From Streptosporangium sandarakinum (GTDB taxonomy: Bacteria; Actinomycetota; Actinomycetes; Streptosporangiales; Streptosporangiaceae): a DNA stretch of 64,000 nt. The position numbers and the translations under genes were made by a program. Of the stretch, positions 1 through 8,240 are shown in pieces; position 1 is the first letter of the stretch; each line of letters starts with the position of its first letter. The notes beneath the pieces are model-generated. The model did no database searches and was not told the DNA's origin. It worked only from the letters and a program-made list of their open reading frames with translations. The stretch spans positions 1,302,001 through 1,366,000 of the forward strand of contig NZ_JACCCO010000003.1 of the NCBI RefSeq assembly GCF_013409935.1, written 5' to 3'.

Positions 1-205
1 GGGACGGCTCCCCGCCCGCGCCGGGACCGGAGGCGCCGAGGGCGCCCAGGGCGTCCGCGGTGGCGCGGATCTGGCCGAGGTAGCGCGCGCAGCCCTCGCA
101 CCCGGACAGGTGCTCGGCGAACAGGCACCGGGTGGTCTCGTCGAGGTCGCCCTCCAGGTAGGCGGTGACGAGTTCCACCACCTCGTCGCAGCTGAACCGC
201 TTCAC
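1..205 (-). CDS. Zinc-finger anti-sigma factor (zf-HC2), partial
   Basis: This is the N-terminal part of a gene that continues beyond the left edge; 68 codons are visible from a GTG start at 205. The product begins MKRFSCDEVVELVTAYLEGD and carries the zinc-binding pattern H-x3-C-x2-C (HLSGCEGC, residues 32-39), with an earlier Cys at residue 6, as in ZAS-type anti-sigma factors. In this family the zinc domain binds and blocks a cognate ECF sigma factor, often releasing it on a redox or envelope signal. It starts 41 bp after the stop of the ECF sigma gene at 247-897 and is very probably co-transcribed with it. The C-terminal half, including any membrane segment, is outside the window. Confidence 0.85.
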   Translation of the reverse strand, partial: MKRFSCDEVVELVTAYLEGDLDETTRCLFAEHLSGCEGCARYLGQIRATADALGALGASGPGAGGEPS

Positions 206-246
206 AGCGCCGACCGCCTCACCGTCTCGAACCTGAACCGTTTTCA

Positions 247-897
247 CTACGCCGACCGTCCCGCCGTCTCGAAATACTCCTCCAGCCGCCCGCGCACGGC
301 CGCCCGGGCGCGGTGCAGCAGGACCCGCTGGTTGGCGGGGGAGATCTCCAGGATCTCGCACACCTCCTCGGAGGTGCACCCCTCGACGTCACGAAGGGTG
401 ATCACGACCCGCTGCCGGGAAGGCAGCTCCGCCAGGGCCTTGGTGATCAGGCCGCGCACCTCGGCGGCCAGGACCTCGCCCTCGGGGGTGGGCCAGGCCG
501 CCGGGACGTCCTTCCAGAAGCCCGGGAAAGGGTCGTCGGCGCCCTGGAAACGCGCGGGCTCGACGGTCGGGCCCTCATGCTCGAACGCGCTGCTCCACGG
601 GACCACGCGGTTCTCCCGGACGCCGCGCTTCCTGGCCGTGTTGACCAGGATCCGGTAGACCCACGTCTTGACCGACGAGCGGCCCTCGAAGGCGTCGATG
701 CCCCGGATGACCGCCAGCCAGGTGTCCTGGACGACCTCCTGCGCCGAGTCGTTGGTGGACACGTGGGAGCGGGCCAGCCACAGCATCCCGCGCGACCAGG
801 TGTCCAGCAGCGTCGCGAACATCGCCTCGTCCCCGGCCCGCAGCGCCGCCACCACCACGTCGTCGGGAGGCAGCCCGCCGTCCGCGAAGGACTCCAC
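247..897 (-). CDS. ECF-family RNA polymerase sigma factor
   Basis: A 216-residue protein with sigma region 2 (the stretch around SAQEVVQDTWLAVIRGIDAF, then VKTWVYRILVNTARKR) and sigma region 4 (LPSRQRVVITLRDVEGCTSEEV, with its helix-turn-helix near the C-terminus). Such factors direct RNA polymerase to a small stress regulon. The open frame extends upstream to 1065, but GTG at 897 was chosen: it has a good ribosome site (GGGAGGAGAGG) and the upstream residues are Arg/Pro-rich and unlike the family. The gene is followed by a zinc-finger anti-sigma gene, the usual arrangement for autoregulated sigma/anti-sigma pairs. Confidence 0.9.
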   Translation of the reverse strand: MESFADGGLPPDDVVVAALRAGDEAMFATLLDTWSRGMLWLARSHVSTNDSAQEVVQDTWLAVIRGIDAFEGRSSVKTWVYRILVNTARKRGVRENRVVPWSSAFEHEGPTVEPARFQGADDPFPGFWKDVPAAWPTPEGEVLAAEVRGLITKALAELPSRQRVVITLRDVEGCTSEEVCEILEISPANQRVLLHRARAAVRGRLEEYFETAGRSA

Positions 898-1223
898 GAC
901 CCTCTCCTCCCGCTCCGGCGTCCGAGGCGTTCTCCCGGAGAGCGAACGACCCGGACAGGAGGATTCCCGTACCCGGCGGAACCGACACCTGACGGCGTCC
1001 GCCGGTGCCGCGGGGGCCGGGGACGGAGCCGCCGGATCCCGCCGGCTCCGCCGTGCCCCCCGCACCGGTACCGTCCCGCGACGGCGCCGTCCGTTACACG
1101 CCCGCGCGTCGCGCTCCGCGCGTCACGGGGCGGAGGCCCCGGGAACGGACGGTCCAGGGATGGACGGGCCGACGACGGGTAAGGGGCCGTTCGACGTTTC
1201 CGTGACAGGGAGTGACGATTGCG
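898..1223. other. Intergenic region between divergent genes
   Basis: About 325 bp separate the divergent sigma factor and SRPBCC genes. The sequence is very GC-rich and apparently non-coding. Both promoters must lie here, but I see no convincing -35/-10 pair or strong palindrome. Confidence 0.5.
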
Positions 1224-1637
1224 ATGAGTGAGTACGAGCGTTCCCGCACCATGCCCGCGACCGCGGAGATCGTGTTCGACGAGGTGAGCGACCTGGGCCG
1301 GCTCGACGACTGGCTGCCCCGCGAACTGCACGTGCGCGCCGAGGAGCCGCCGGCGGTGACCGTGCACGAGGACGACACCGGCCAGGACTCCCGCGGCCTG
1401 TTCCGGGCCGTCCCGGAGCAGCTCCGGCTGGAGTGGGGCACCCGCGACGACGCCAGCTACAGCGGCTGGCTCCAGGTCGCCGACAGCGGCGCCGGGGGGA
1501 GCGAGGTGACCATCCACCTGTCGTTCTTCGACGAGGAGCACGCCCCGCCCGCCGAGGAGGTCCACCGCTCCCTCGACGAGAGCCTGGAGAGGCTGGCCAC
1601 GCAGGTGGGCCGGCAGACCGACAGCCCGGCCGGCTGA
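1224..1637 (+). CDS. SRPBCC (START/Bet v1-like) family protein
   Basis: A 137-residue protein beginning MSEYERSRTMPATAEIVFDE. The start (SRTMPATAEIVFDEVSDLGRLDDWLP) and the later strands (LRLEWGTRDDASYSGWLQV, SEVTIHLSF) match the polyketide-cyclase/SRPBCC ligand-binding fold, with a final amphipathic helix (HRSLDESLERLATQV). There is no membrane segment or catalytic motif, so the ligand is unknown. ATG 1224 is preferred over an in-frame GTG at 1212 because AGGGAG at 1207-1212 can then act as the ribosome site. The gene stands alone ahead of a molybdenum hydroxylase gene 81 bp downstream. Confidence 0.8.
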   Translation: MSEYERSRTMPATAEIVFDEVSDLGRLDDWLPRELHVRAEEPPAVTVHEDDTGQDSRGLFRAVPEQLRLEWGTRDDASYSGWLQVADSGAGGSEVTIHLSFFDEEHAPPAEEVHRSLDESLERLATQVGRQTDSPAG

Positions 1638-1718
1638 CGGCCGGCGGTGCGGGCCGCCGCGCCGCCGTACGGCACGACGGTCTTGGCGAGGGGGCGGGCG
1701 GCGCTCAGAATCGGGTCC

Positions 1719-4028
1719 ATGGCTGATCATCACCCCTACGTCGGCGCGCGGGCCCTCCGCCGCGAGGACGGGCGGCTGCTCACCGGGCGCGGGAGATACG
1801 TCGGCGGCGTCGGGCCGCCGGACGCCGCGCACGCGGTGATCGTGCGCAGTCCCGTCGCCCACGGGCGGCTCACCGGATGCGACACCGAGGCCGCCCGCTC
1901 CGCCGCGGGGGTGCTCGGCGTCATCACCCCCGCCGACGCGGCGGGCGCGCGGCTGCCGTGCGTGGCGGTCGCGCCGGGGCAGCGCGAGTCCTCCTACCCG
2001 GTGCTGGACGAGGAGATCCGCTACGCCGGGCAGCCGCTCGCCGTCGTCGTGGCGCGGACCCCGGAGGCCGCCCGGGACGCCGCCGACCTGATCGGCCTAG
2101 CCGTCGAGGAACTGCCCGCCGTGGTCGGCGTGGAGAGCGCCGTCCGCGACGGCGCCCCACTGCTGTACCCCGCCTGGGGCACCAACCTGGTGACCGACTT
2201 CGAGGTCGGCGACACCGACTGCGAGGCGGCGATCGCCGCCGCCGACCACGTCGTGGAGATGACGTTCCGCCTGGGCCGGGCCGCGCCGAGCCCGGTCGAG
2301 CCGCGCGGGATCGCGGCCGACCCCTCCGACGGCACGCTCACGATCTGGGCCGCCGCCCAGGCCCCGCACCACGTGCGCGACCACGCGGCCGAGGCCCTGG
2401 GCCTGCCCCTCAACGCGGTGCGGGTGATCGGCTGCGACATCGGGGGAGGGTTCGGCGCGAAGGAGCACCTCTACCCCGACGAGGCGCTCGTCTGCCTGGC
2501 CGCCCTGCGGCTCGGCCGCCCGGTGCGCTGGTCGGAGACGCGCGCCGAGCACCTGTCCGCCACCCTGGCGGCCCGCGACGCCGTCCACCGGGGCCGCCTG
2601 GCGTTCACCGCCGACGGCGGGTTCGTCGCCCTGCACTGCGACATCCTCGGCGACCTGGGCGCCCATCCGTCGAACGTCGGGATCAGCCCGCTCGCCGTGT
2701 CGGCCATCATGCTGCCCGGCCCCTACCGGTTCGAGCGGGCCGGCGCGAGGGTGCGCGCCGCCGTCACCACCACCACCCCGACCGGCTCCTACCGGGGCTT
2801 CGGCCAGCCGGAGGTGACCTGGACCAGGGAGCGGCTGGTGGACGAGGCGGCGCGGCTGCTGGGGGCCGACCCCGTCGAGCTGCGGCTGCGCAACATGATC
2901 GGCCCTGACGATCTGCCCGCCGCCACCCGCACCCGGCAGTCCTACGACAGCGGCGACTACCCGGCCGCCCTGCGCCGGGTGCGGGAGCTGGCCCGGGTCG
3001 GGCCGCCGCGTGACGGGCGCAGGCGCGGCGTCGGGTTCTCCTGCCACGTGGAGGCCACCGGCATGGGGCCGTCCATGGGCCTCAAGGCCGCGGGCCAGGC
3101 CGCGGGCGGGTTCGAGACCGCGATCGTGCGGATGGAGCCCGACGCCTCGCTCGTCGTGCACGCCGGGGTGGCCGGGATGGGGCAGGGCATCGAGACGACG
3201 CTCGCCCAGCTCGCCGCGGACGGAGTGGGCGTGCCGCTGGACCGGGTCCAGGTGGTGCTCGGCGACACCGCGGCCACGCCGTACTCCTCGATCGGCTCCA
3301 TCGCCAGCCGCTCCCTCGTGGTCGGCGGCGGCGCCCTGAACCGCGCCGCCCGGCTGCTGCGCGACCGGATCGTCGCCATCGCCGCCCACCAGCTGGAGGT
3401 CTCCGGCGACGACCTGGAGATCGACGACGGGGCCGTCCGGGTGAAGGGCGACCCGGCCTCGTGCCGGACCCTGCGCGAGATCGCCCTGTCGGCCTGGCGC
3501 GGCTGGGATCTGCCCGAGGGCGTGCCGCCGGGGCTGGAGGAGCGCGTCACCCACGACCCCGCCGGCTACACCTACGCCTACGGGGCACACGCGGCGGCGG
3601 TGGCCGTAGACGTGGAGACCGGCGCGGTCGAGGTCGAGGGGTACTGGGTGGTCGGCGACTCCGGGACGCTCGTCAACCCGGCGATCGTCGAGGGCCAGCT
3701 GCGCGGCGCGATCGCCCAGGGGATCGGCATGGCACTGACCGAGGAGGTCGTCCACTCCGCCGACGGGCAGCCGGCCGCCGACTACTTCCCGCCGACGACG
3801 CGGGAGGTGCCGAACATCGAGGTCGTCCTGACCCAGACGCCCTCGCCCATCACTCCGGGCGGCATGAAGGGGGTGGGGGAGGCGGGCACGATCGGCCCGC
3901 CCGCGGCGATCGGCAACGCGGTGGCGGCGGCCGTGCCCGAGATCGCCGCCGGGGTCACCGCCACCCCGCTCACCTCCCAGGCGGTGTGGTCGCTCCTGCG
4001 CGGGGACGACCCGGCGGAGCCCGGCTGA
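1719..4028 (+). CDS. Molybdopterin-binding large subunit, xanthine dehydrogenase/CoxL-like
   Basis: A 769-residue protein matching the molybdenum hydroxylase large subunit (Ald_Xan_dh_C and C2 domains). Visible landmarks are the GGGFGAKEHLYPDEA loop, GSYRGFGQPEV, GMGQGIETTLAQL and a C-terminal GMKGVGEAGTIGPP, whose Glu (about residue 721) corresponds to the catalytic Glu of xanthine dehydrogenase. The active-site loop is not the AYRCSFR signature of true form-I CO dehydrogenase, so CO oxidation is not supported. Substrates may be purines, aldehydes or N-heterocycles. No FAD (medium) or 2Fe-2S (small) subunit gene lies next to it, which is unusual: these enzymes normally sit in a three-gene operon. 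ATG 1719 gives the usual family N-terminus. Confidence 0.85.
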   Translation: MADHHPYVGARALRREDGRLLTGRGRYVGGVGPPDAAHAVIVRSPVAHGRLTGCDTEAARSAAGVLGVITPADAAGARLPCVAVAPGQRESSYPVLDEEIRYAGQPLAVVVARTPEAARDAADLIGLAVEELPAVVGVESAVRDGAPLLYPAWGTNLVTDFEVGDTDCEAAIAAADHVVEMTFRLGRAAPSPVEPRGIAADPSDGTLTIWAAAQAPHHVRDHAAEALGLPLNAVRVIGCDIGGGFGAKEHLYPDEALVCLAALRLGRPVRWSETRAEHLSATLAARDAVHRGRLAFTADGGFVALHCDILGDLGAHPSNVGISPLAVSAIMLPGPYRFERAGARVRAAVTTTTPTGSYRGFGQPEVTWTRERLVDEAARLLGADPVELRLRNMIGPDDLPAATRTRQSYDSGDYPAALRRVRELARVGPPRDGRRRGVGFSCHVEATGMGPSMGLKAAGQAAGGFETAIVRMEPDASLVVHAGVAGMGQGIETTLAQLAADGVGVPLDRVQVVLGDTAATPYSSIGSIASRSLVVGGGALNRAARLLRDRIVAIAAHQLEVSGDDLEIDDGAVRVKGDPASCRTLREIALSAWRGWDLPEGVPPGLEERVTHDPAGYTYAYGAHAAAVAVDVETGAVEVEGYWVVGDSGTLVNPAIVEGQLRGAIAQGIGMALTEEVVHSADGQPAADYFPPTTREVPNIEVVLTQTPSPITPGGMKGVGEAGTIGPPAAIGNAVAAAVPEIAAGVTATPLTSQAVWSLLRGDDPAEPG

Positions 4029-4037
4029 GCGGCGCCG

Positions 4038-4060
4038 GAGGCCCCGCTCCCCGGGGCCTC
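4038..4060. terminator. Hairpin between convergent genes
   Basis: GAGGCCCC, a 7-nt loop, then GGGGCCTC forms an 8-bp GC stem just after the stop at 4028 and before the end of the opposing YihY gene. A factor-independent or bidirectional terminator is plausible, though there is no U-tract. Confidence 0.45.
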
Positions 4061-4179
4061 ACCCCCGGGACGCGCGCCGTTCGGGGCTCTCCGGGATCTC
4101 ACCCTCGGGACGCGCGCCGTTCGGGGTTCTCCGGGACCCGACCTCGGGACGCGCGCTGTTCAGGGCTCTCCGGGGTCTC
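4061..4179. repeat. Three tandem 40-bp repeats
   Basis: Units at 4061-4100, 4101-4140 and 4141-4179 share the core CGGGACGCGCGCCGTTCGGG followed by a CTCTCCGGG segment, with only a few substitutions. The array overlaps the 3' end of the YihY/BrkB gene and supplies its last residues (near-repeated PEQRASRG / PERRASRG). It looks like local slippage or duplication, not a CRISPR: there are no spacers. Confidence 0.8.
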
Positions 4180-5220
4180 CCGCAGGAGCCCGGTGACCCG
4201 CCGTACGGTGTCCGCCACGGCGGTCCCGGCGGCGCCCACCAGCGGCTCGCGTTCCTCCTCGGCCGTGGGCCCGGGGTCCGGCTCGGTCGGCCGGGCGTTC
4301 CCGGCCCGGCACGCCTCCATCTGCGCGGCGAAGGCCAGCCCGAGGAAGAGCGCCATCGAGCTGAGGAACGACCACAGCATCAGCGCCATGACGGCGGTGA
4401 GCGGGCCGTAGGTGGAGCCGAAGGTGCCGCTGCCCTCGATGTAGAGCGCCAGCAGCAGCGTGAACACCGTCCACAGGGCGATCGAGACCAGGGCACCGAA
4501 CGCGAGCCAGGTGTGGCCCGGCTGCCTGCGCCGCGGCGCGGCGCGGAACAGCACCGACGCCGACAGCACCGCCAGCAGGAACCCGACCGGCCAGCGCACC
4601 AGCGTGAACGCCCGCAGCTCGGCCCCACCCCAGTCGTAGACCTGGGCGAGCGCCCGGCCGATCGCGCCGCCGCCCACCATCACCACGAAGCCCGCGGTCA
4701 TGAACGCGCCCGCGGTCAGCGCCATCACCAGGGCCCTGCCGTACTTGCGGTGGAACGGGCGGTCGCGCTCCACGCCGTAGATGCGGTTGGCGCCCCGCTC
4801 CACCTGGGCCATGGCGCCGGTCAGCGAGACCAGCGCGGTGCACAGGCCGAGCCACAGCGCCACGGTGCCCCCGGCGTGGCCCGCCTGCCGGTGGCTTTCG
4901 GAGAGCACGTCCCGGACGGCGTCCGCCCCGGCCCCGGGTGCGATCCGGCTCAGGGTGAGCTCCAGCACCTCGCCCAGGTGCTCCTGGTTGACCACCGAGC
5001 TCAGCCCCACCAGCGCGATGGCGCCGGGGATGATCGACAGGCAGATCTGGAAGGCCAGCGCCCGCGAGTTGGTCATGCCCTCGCCGTACCTGAACCTGGC
5101 GAAGGAGTCACGCACGAGGTGCCAGCGGCCGTACCTGCGCAGGGTGACCCAGGCGTGGTCGGCCGACAGCTGCTCGCCGCTCATGCTCCGTGTCTGCGGC
5201 ACTTCCGTCGCGGTTCCCAT
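4099..5220 (-). CDS. YihY/BrkB family integral membrane protein
   Basis: A 373-residue membrane protein. The segment FGTYGPL-like GTFGSTYGPLTAVMALMLWSF and an N-terminal FRYGEGMTNSRALAFQICLSIIPG match the YihY/virulence factor BrkB family, which has about six membrane helices; hydrophobic stretches are visible near residues 60-80, 120-145, 165-190, 205-230, 245-270 and 280-305. The biochemical role of the family is not settled, and the older RNase BN name is wrong. The C-terminal cytoplasmic tail is encoded by 40-bp tandem repeats. ATG 5220 lacks a clear ribosome site; Met13 (5184) is an alternative. It stands alone between convergent and divergent neighbours. Confidence 0.85.
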   Translation of the reverse strand: MGTATEVPQTRSMSGEQLSADHAWVTLRRYGRWHLVRDSFARFRYGEGMTNSRALAFQICLSIIPGAIALVGLSSVVNQEHLGEVLELTLSRIAPGAGADAVRDVLSESHRQAGHAGGTVALWLGLCTALVSLTGAMAQVERGANRIYGVERDRPFHRKYGRALVMALTAGAFMTAGFVVMVGGGAIGRALAQVYDWGGAELRAFTLVRWPVGFLLAVLSASVLFRAAPRRRQPGHTWLAFGALVSIALWTVFTLLLALYIEGSGTFGSTYGPLTAVMALMLWSFLSSMALFLGLAFAAQMEACRAGNARPTEPDPGPTAEEEREPLVGAAGTAVADTVRRVTGLLRETPESPEQRASRGRVPENPERRASRG

Positions 5221-5421
5221 GGTCGTCTGCGACTACCCGGGGAGCCGTACGGCGAACCGGCCCGCCGGTAACGGTCCTGACACCGTCCGGGGAGCGTGGA
5301 GGGCTCTGCGTGGAGGGCTCCGCGGGGAGGGCCGGCGGCCGGGCAGCCGTTCCGGATCGGCGGCCTCCGGGAGAATGGCAAAAACCGGCATAAAAGGGGC
5401 GAGATGGGTTAGAGGGGGCAT

Positions 5422-5967
5422 ATGGCTGAATTTCTCACCGACATCAAGGAGATCCGCGCCCGGGCCCGCCAGGAGATCGGCAAGGGGCCGATCACGTCCG
5501 CCTACGGCGCCGACCTTCCGCGGGTGATCCAGGTGTGCAACGAGGCGCTGGCCACGGAACTGGTCTGCGTGCTCCGATACAAGCGGCACTACTACACCGC
5601 CACCGGGCTCTACGCGGAGCCGGTGGCCGCGGAGTTCCTGGAGCACGCGGCGGAGGAGCAGGAGCACGCCGACCGTCTCGCCCAGCGCATCGTGCAGCTC
5701 GGCGGCGAACCGGACTTCAACCCCGAGACGCTGACCCTGCGCTCGCACGCCGAGTACGACGAGAGCCTCGACCTCGTCGAAATGATCAAAGAGGACCTGG
5801 TGGCCGAGCGGGTCGCCATCGCCTCCTACACCGAGATCGTCCAGTGGCTCGGCGACCGGGACGTGACCACCCGGCGCGTCTTCGAGGATCTCCTCGCCCA
5901 GGAGGAGGAGCACGCCGACGACCTCAAGGGCCTGCTGGAGAGGCTTCCCGCCGCGCTCGGGAGCTGA
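5422..5967 (+). CDS. Ferritin-like (bacterioferritin/Dps-type) protein
   Basis: A 181-residue all-helical protein with a di-iron pattern: Glu46 (EALATELVCVLRYKRHYY), E79-x2-H82 (EEQEH), Glu129 (DLVAERVAIASY) and E161-x2-H164 (EEEHADD). This is the bacterioferritin-type arrangement of four helices. Members store iron or detoxify peroxide as oligomers in the cytoplasm. There is no C-terminal ferredoxin-like or encapsulin targeting tail. A strong ribosome site (GAGGGGG) precedes ATG 5422. The gene is monocistronic, divergent from yihY. Whether it binds haem cannot be told from sequence alone. Confidence 0.85.
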   Translation: MAEFLTDIKEIRARARQEIGKGPITSAYGADLPRVIQVCNEALATELVCVLRYKRHYYTATGLYAEPVAAEFLEHAAEEQEHADRLAQRIVQLGGEPDFNPETLTLRSHAEYDESLDLVEMIKEDLVAERVAIASYTEIVQWLGDRDVTTRRVFEDLLAQEEEHADDLKGLLERLPAALGS

Positions 5968-5997
5968 GCCGCCCCTCCCGCGTCCCACGCCGTTCCG

Positions 5998-6057
5998 GGC
6001 GGGCCGCTTCCGGCGCGTCGCGCGCTTGGGCGGGCCGCTTCCGGCGCGTTGCGCGGC
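5998..6057. repeat. Two tandem ~30-bp repeats
   Basis: Copies at about 5998-6027 and 6028-6057 share GGCGGGCCGCTTCCGGCGCG. They lie just downstream of the ferritin-like gene in non-coding DNA. The second copy leads into an AT-rich stretch (6080-6250). Confidence 0.7.
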
Positions 6058-6253
6058 CTTGGGCGTCGGAGGGCGACGACCACAACGCGGTATCGCCGTT
6101 GATTCCACCGGTAAATTTCCGGCTCCATCCATAAATCAAACGCCACGATTAACTATTTCTCGTTATCGCAGAAAGTGGCCGGGTATCTGGTGACCGGCGG
6201 TTTAGAAGATGTGTGGCGCATTAATAGGATGAAATGTCCGGAAAGGACTAATT

Positions 6254-7051
6254 ATGAGTTCTTCGGTGGGCACAATGGCGAAGCTGTCGCTCGCCGCCCT
6301 GGGCACCGCCCTCCTCGCCGTGCCGGGGGGCGTCTGCCGGGCGGACACCGCCGGGTTCACGGCCGGGGAACCGGTCGCCGGCGTCCGGGCCCCCGGCGCC
6401 CACGATCCCGGCGTCCACGGTCCCGGCGGCCGAGGGTCGAGCGCCCGGGGCCCCGGCGCGCACGGCTCCGGCGCCCGGCGGGACGACGCCGCGTTCCGGC
6501 AGGACAGGGCGGCCCCAGGACGGCAGGGCGGGAGGCTGTCCGAGCGGCGGGGCAGGGCCTCGGCCGAGCGGCAGGACGCGTCGCGGCGGCACGCCGCACC
6601 GAGGCGGCAGGCCGCCGCGCCCCAGCGGGACGAGGACGCGTCCACCTCCGAGGAGGCGACCGGCAAGGGACGGGGGCGGTTCGCCGGGCGGGAGGCCGTG
6701 GGCCGCAGCCGTCCGGGGAGGATGGGGGCGTCGAAGGAGCGCGGCGGGCAGGCTCCGTCCAGGCAGAGCCAGTCGCAGTCGGCCCCCTCCTCCGGGCAGG
6801 GGGGCGGCACGGCCGGGGCGGCCGGGCCGGACCGGGCCGAGGACCGCCCGGCGGTGCCCTTCGCCGACAGGTTCGGCACGCACGGCAAGTACGGCCCGGA
6901 CAGCGCCTTCAACCCCAGCGGGGGGGTCAACCGGCAGCTCAAGTACGGGCCGTTCCTCACCTGGCCGGTCCTCTGCGGCACGGCGGACGACCCCATGGGG
7001 TGCATGACCCAGTTCGTCCCCGACCTGGGCACCGGCACGCCGAAGCAGTGA
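6254..7051 (+). CDS. Low-complexity secreted protein of unknown function
   Basis: A 265-residue protein. Residues 1-30 look like a signal peptide (MAKLSLAALGTALLAVPGGV, cleavage near CRA/ADT). Residues 35-75 are a Gly/His/Pro-rich run with near-repeats of PGAHD/PGVHG/PGAHG, and 75-190 is Arg/Ala/Gln-rich and disordered. The last ~65 residues look folded, with Tyr/Phe/Trp and two Cys (WPVLCGTADDPMGCM) that could form a disulfide. I recognise no family. ATG 6254 follows GGAAAGGAC, a good ribosome site, and the ~170 bp upstream are AT-rich compared with the surroundings, consistent with a strong promoter. The C-terminal domain would be the part to search. Confidence 0.65.
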   Translation: MSSSVGTMAKLSLAALGTALLAVPGGVCRADTAGFTAGEPVAGVRAPGAHDPGVHGPGGRGSSARGPGAHGSGARRDDAAFRQDRAAPGRQGGRLSERRGRASAERQDASRRHAAPRRQAAAPQRDEDASTSEEATGKGRGRFAGREAVGRSRPGRMGASKERGGQAPSRQSQSQSAPSSGQGGGTAGAAGPDRAEDRPAVPFADRFGTHGKYGPDSAFNPSGGVNRQLKYGPFLTWPVLCGTADDPMGCMTQFVPDLGTGTPKQ

Positions 7052-7068
7052 GGGCCCGCCGGGCTTCC

Positions 7069-7102
7069 GGGGAGCGCACCGGGGTGGATCGGGGCGCTCC
7101 CC
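7069..7102. terminator. Hairpin between convergent genes
   Basis: GGGGAGCGC at 7069-7077 pairs with GCGCTCCCC at 7094-7102 around a 16-nt loop. It lies midway between the convergent secreted-protein gene and the racemase gene, so it may terminate both. Confidence 0.5.
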
Positions 7103-7108
7103 GCCGGG

Positions 7109-8209
7109 TCAGAGCGGGATCCACTCCGTGGAGACGGTGACCTCGTCCAGGACGCCGGGCAGCGGGTCGACGCCGATGCCGGGGCCGGCGGGGACGTCGA
7201 GGTGGCCGTCGCGCAGCTCGAACGGGGCGGTGACGTCGGTGGCGAAGTAACGGCGCGAGGCGGAGGTGTCGCCCGGCAGGGTGAAGCCGGGCAGCGCGGC
7301 CAGGGCGAGGTTGGCGGCGCGGCCGACGCCGGTCTCCAGCATCCCGCCGCACCACAGCGTCACCCCGTGGGCGCGGGCCAGGTCGTGGATGCGGCGGGCC
7401 TCCAGGTAGCCGCCCACCCGGCCGGGCTTGACGTTGATGATCGAGCACGCGCCCAGGGAGATCGCGGCGGCGGCGTGCCGGGCCGACTCGATCGACTCGT
7501 CCAGGCAGATCGGGGTGGCGATCCGCCGGGCGAGCCGGGCGTGCTGCACCAGGTCGTCGTCGGCCAGCGGCTGCTCGACGAGCAGCAGGCCGAAGGCGTC
7601 GAGCGCGGCCAGCCGGGGGGCGTCGCCGAGGGTGTAGGCGGCGTTGGCGTCGACCTGCAGGAGCAGGTCGGGGCCGAACCGCTCGCGCACGGCCCGCACC
7701 GGCTCCACGTCCCAGCCCGGCTGGATCTTCAGCTTGACCCGGACGTACCCCTCGTCCAGGTAGCCCGCCACGGTGTCGAGCAGCTCGGGGATCGAGTCCA
7801 TGATGCCGACCGACACGCCGCAGGGCACCCGGTCGCGGGAGGCGCCGAGGAACGAGCCGAGGGACCGCCCCGAGGCGCGGAGCGACGCGTCCAGCACGGC
7901 GGTCTCCAGGGCGGCCTTGGCCATGCGGTGGCCCTTGAACGGCTCCATCGCCCGGTTCACGGCCTCGGCGTCGGCGTGCGCGGGCAGGGCGGGGATCAGG
8001 AAGCGGCGCAGCGCGTCGGCGGCGCCGTCCACGTACTCGGAGGAGTACAGCGGCTCCGACATGGCCACGCACTCGCCCCAGCCCTCGGCGCCGGGGGTGA
8101 CGACCCGCACGAGCAGCACGTCGCGCTCGGTCTCCGTGCCGAACGAGGTGCGGAACGGCGCCACCAGCGGCATCGCGATCCGCCGCAGCTCGATTCCGGT
8201 GATCTTCAT
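7109..8209 (-). CDS. o-Succinylbenzoate synthase / N-succinylamino-acid racemase (enolase superfamily)
   Basis: A 366-residue enolase-superfamily protein of the MenC/NSAR group. The barrel residues are all present: the catalytic KxK (K159, K161 in RVKLKIQPG), metal ligands D187 (VDANAAY), E212 (LVEQPL) and D237 (CLDESI), and the second catalytic Lys K261 (NVKPGRVGG), followed by MLETGVGRA. The family dehydrates SHCHC in menaquinone synthesis or racemises N-succinylamino acids. Its partner here is a GNAT gene starting upstream on the same strand with a 31-bp gap and no other men gene. That matches the known succinyltransferase + NSAR route converting D- to L-amino acids, so NSAR activity is favoured, but OSBS activity cannot be excluded. 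Confidence 0.85.
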   Translation of the reverse strand: MKITGIELRRIAMPLVAPFRTSFGTETERDVLLVRVVTPGAEGWGECVAMSEPLYSSEYVDGAADALRRFLIPALPAHADAEAVNRAMEPFKGHRMAKAALETAVLDASLRASGRSLGSFLGASRDRVPCGVSVGIMDSIPELLDTVAGYLDEGYVRVKLKIQPGWDVEPVRAVRERFGPDLLLQVDANAAYTLGDAPRLAALDAFGLLLVEQPLADDDLVQHARLARRIATPICLDESIESARHAAAAISLGACSIINVKPGRVGGYLEARRIHDLARAHGVTLWCGGMLETGVGRAANLALAALPGFTLPGDTSASRRYFATDVTAPFELRDGHLDVPAGPGIGVDPLPGVLDEVTVSTEWIPL

Positions 8210-8240
8210 GGTGTGCGGCCCGCGCCGCCTCTCCTCTCAC

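Noticed and set aside
447-1862. Long minus-strand frame across the sigma factor and SRPBCC genes
   Set aside because: It crosses two real genes in other frames and shows only Arg/Pro/Gly-rich residues.
2097-3755. 552-codon open frame opposite the molybdenum hydroxylase gene
   Set aside because: Shadow frame caused by third-position GC; the sense frame shows all hydroxylase motifs.
1719-4028. CO dehydrogenase large subunit (CoxL)
   Set aside because: The AYRCSFR active-site signature is absent and there are no coxM/coxS genes; kept as a generic molybdenum hydroxylase.
4061-4179. CRISPR array
   Set aside because: The three 40-bp units are directly adjacent without spacers; they are ordinary tandem repeats.
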